From positions 1 through 30,613 of the forward strand of contig DASZKW010000037.1 in the NCBI GenBank assembly GCA_035552775.1: 30,613 bases of DNA. Direction: 5' to 3'. Of this stretch, positions 29,385 to 30,613 are shown piece by piece (positions within the stretch are counted from its first letter, which is position 1; the number at the start of each line of letters is the position of its first letter). The notes under the pieces were generated by a model. That model was not told the origin of the DNA. It worked only from the letters and a program-made list of their open reading frames with translations, and searched no databases. The DNA comes from DASZKW01 sp035552775. GTDB lineage: Bacteria; Actinomycetota; Acidimicrobiia; Acidimicrobiales; Palsa-688. The position numbers and the translations under genes were made by a program.

Positions 29385-29664
29385 TTAGAAGCCGATGTCG
29401 AGGCCGGTGTCTCGCTCGACGCCCTTACCCCGTTCGGCCTCCCCTGCCAGCTCAAGCGCGCGCCACCGCTCCACCTCAACCGCGAGTTGCGGGACATCTT
29501 AGGAGATCGTCGCCCAAAGAATCGCCGGGTCGATGCGGTGATAGATGTGGGCAACGAGGACCCGGTTGGCGCGAATGTCGTCCCACGGAACGTCGGGCAT
29601 AGCCGCTCGCACCTCGTCGGGCAGGTTCCCGGCGTCGAGCAGGTCCCCGATGATCGGTGGCCTA
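29385..29664 (-). pseudogene. Remnant of a HepT-like (DUF86) toxin gene with an in-frame stop
   Basis: The minus-strand translation reads IIGDLLDAGNLPDEV, then PDVPWDDIRANRVLVAHIYHRID and PAILWATIS. This matches the C-terminal half of HepT RNases of the HepT-MntA toxin-antitoxin family, including the R-x(4-6)-H active-site region. A TAA at 29499-29501 interrupts the frame. Beyond it the same frame continues as DVPQLAVEVERWRALEL, the usual HepT ending, to a TAA at 29385. The N-terminal half and the MntA partner are absent. Upstream (above about 29664) the sequence switches to the integrase-like remnant on the other strand. Confidence 0.65.
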
Positions 29665-29930
29665 ACTCCGCCAACCCGTACTTCTTCATCCAGTACCTCA
29701 ACGCGCTCACCACCAGCCCGGTCAGCAGGAACTGGGTCAACAGGCGCCTCGGAATCGCAGCTCAAGCCATCCGCCAGGACCGCATCATCGACGAGACCAT
29801 CGCCACCGGCGGAGACGTCCGTCGCATCTGCGATTTCTTCGGCGTCACCGTGAACACCGCCGTCCACTACAGCGAGGTTCTCGATCACCCAGGCCTTCGA
29901 GAAGATCAGACCCGACCCGCCCGTACCTAG
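29664..29930 (+). pseudogene. C-terminal remnant of an integrase-like protein
   Basis: From about 29664 the plus frame reads NSANPYFFIQYLNAL, SPVSRNWVNRRLGI, then IRQDRIIDETIATGGDVRRI and CDFFGVTVNTAVHYSEVLDHP, to a TAG at 29930. The IRQDRI(I)DE..ATGGDVRR(I/L)CD(F/L)FG pattern resembles the end of actinobacterial integrase- or replicon-associated proteins that I recall only loosely, so the family is tentative. There is no start or upstream catalytic region; the frame before 29664 is antisense to the hepT remnant. It is probably a 3' fragment of a mobile-element gene. Confidence 0.45.
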
Positions 29931-29968
29931 CTGTCTAACCGTTTGGACGACGTCGCCGTCTAATCGAA

Positions 29969-29974
29969 TAGACT
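29969..29974 (+). promoter_or_regulatory. -10 box (TAGACT) of hicAB
   Basis: TAGACT ends 6 nt before the GTG of hicA in an AT-rich stretch (29961-29980), unlike the surrounding sequence. Confidence 0.45.
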
Positions 29975-29980
29975 AGATTT

Positions 29981-30180
29981 GTGACCGCTCGGGTGCTGGT
30001 CCGCATGTTACGAAGCCATGGTTGCGAACTGCTGCGCCAGCGCGGGTCACACCAAGTGTGGCGCTGCGGCCACTGCAGACCGTTGTCCTCATGCACGCCG
30101 GTGACATCACCCCGGGGACGCTCCGCTCGATCGAGCGCGACCTCGAACCATGCCTCGGTCCGAGATGGCTCAGCAGATGA
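29981..30180 (+). pseudogene. hicA: hicA-like toxin gene with a one-base frameshift
   Basis: HicA toxins are small RNA-cleaving dsRBD-like proteins with an active-site histidine. From GTG 29981 the frame gives TARVLVRMLRSHGCELLRQ and RGSHQVWRCGHC (the GSH histidine motif is intact). The rest of the protein, TVVLMHAGDITPGTLRSIERDLEPCLGPRWLSR, is in the next frame, so one base appears lost near 30075 (TGCAGACC where TGCCAGACC would keep the frame). The second frame ends at TGA 30178-30180, overlapping the ATG of the antitoxin (ATGA). The frameshift would abolish the toxin. Sequencing error cannot be excluded. Confidence 0.7.
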
Positions 30181-30613
30181 CCACGAAGCGCAAGGAGGAG
30201 AACGTGAAGGCCTACACAGCCCGCCTGGAACGGGAGAAGGACGGCCGCTGGACGGTCGAGCTCGACGAGGAGCCGAGGGTCCACACCTGGGGCAAGACCG
30301 TCGACCAGGCCCTCGCTCGCATGCGCGAAGCCTCTGCTCTGTGGTTCCAGACCGAAGAGGACCAGATCGAACTGGTCCCGCAGCCTGTGCTGCCCAAGGC
30401 CACAGGTCGCACCGTCGAACAAGCCCGCCACGCTCGCGAACAAGCCCGCGACGCCGACCGGCTCGCTATCGAACAGACCAGAAAGGCAGCCGTCGCCCTC
30501 ACTGCTCGAGGGATCAGCATGCGCGACGCCGCCGCCATCTTGGGCATCTCCCACCAACGGGTCCATCAGCTGCTCGCCGCCGACTCCACCCCGCCGAGCC
30601 GCAAGGCCAGCTG
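30177..30613 (+). CDS. hicB: HicB-like antitoxin, partial (runs off the window)
   Basis: Open frame to the right edge, at least 145 codons. The N-terminal part (VKAYTARLEREKDGRWTVEL, WGKTVDQALARMREASALWF) is the RNase H-like HicB fold that binds HicA. A charged helical linker (EQARHAREQARDADRLAIEQ) follows. The C-terminal helix-turn-helix SMRDAAAILGISHQRVHQLL binds the operator for autoregulation. Two starts are possible: the ATG at 30177, overlapping the hicA stop by 4 nt, or the GTG at 30204, which has an AGGAGGAG site just upstream. No damage is visible in the portion present, although the toxin gene ahead of it is frameshifted. Confidence 0.8.
   Translation, partial: MTTKRKEENVKAYTARLEREKDGRWTVELDEEPRVHTWGKTVDQALARMREASALWFQTEEDQIELVPQPVLPKATGRTVEQARHAREQARDADRLAIEQTRKAAVALTARGISMRDAAAILGISHQRVHQLLAADSTPPSRKAS

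Noticed and set aside
28638..29930. One 430-codon plus frame running through whiB7, tRNA-Val and the remnants
   Set aside because: It crosses a terminator, a tRNA and the WhiB7 frame; only its last ~88 codons look protein-like and are reported as an integrase-like remnant.
1..30613. CRISPR arrays, complete insertion sequences or a prophage
   Set aside because: No spaced direct repeats of CRISPR type, no intact transposase and no phage structural genes were seen; only remnants of accessory genes occur at the right end.

Overview
The window is GC-rich DNA from an actinomycete, most likely of the Acidimicrobiia type (inference). Supporting signs are Lsr2, a WhiB7-like regulator, a nucS remnant, the recO/uppS, ppdK, dnaG and rpoD neighbourhood, many GTG starts, and a recurrent TANNNT box placed 6-8 nt before start codons (leaderless transcripts).

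Layout. 1-5447: remains of a tad/Flp pilus locus on the minus strand (cpaB-like, cpaE-like, truncated cpaF-like), interrupted by a plus-strand ligD (phosphoesterase-ligase) and the first ~45 codons of a decayed nucS. 5448-7065: a small excisionase-type DNA-binding protein, a hypothetical Sm-like protein and a HIT hydrolase. 7119-10833: the tightly packed phoH-ybeY-CNNM-era cluster (ribosome maturation and RNA processing). 10867-12804: a DinG-type Fe-S helicase on the opposite strand. 12996-20131: uppS, recO, ppdK, dnaG and the principal sigma factor, all on the plus strand. 20159-21438: a YtxH-like protein, tRNA-Asn, tRNA-Met(CAT), a large inverted-repeat element, and lsr2. 21540-24474: an esterase, a DUF445 membrane protein and an unknown protein. 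24495-26014: a TPP riboswitch controlling an NCS1-family permease, probably a thiamine-precursor transporter. 26049-28499: an FTR1 iron permease, a small membrane protein, an unknown protein and an inositol-monophosphatase-family enzyme. 28499-29217: a whiB7-type gene behind a ~390-nt leader with an AT-rich box, a -35 element, a 52-codon upstream ORF, long-range helices and a strong intrinsic terminator. 29253-30613: tRNA-Val followed by decayed accessory DNA: a hepT remnant with an in-frame stop, an integrase-like C-terminal remnant, a frameshifted hicA and an apparently intact hicB that runs off the window.

The most notable item is the whiB7 leader. It has all the parts of the uORF-dependent transcription attenuator known from mycobacteria, and its uORF ribosome-binding site can pair perfectly with the bases just after the uORF stop. 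Next come the remains of rearrangement: split tad genes, broken nucS and cpaF, and a decayed island beside tRNA-Val. Two long inverted-repeat elements with no coding content are also unexplained.
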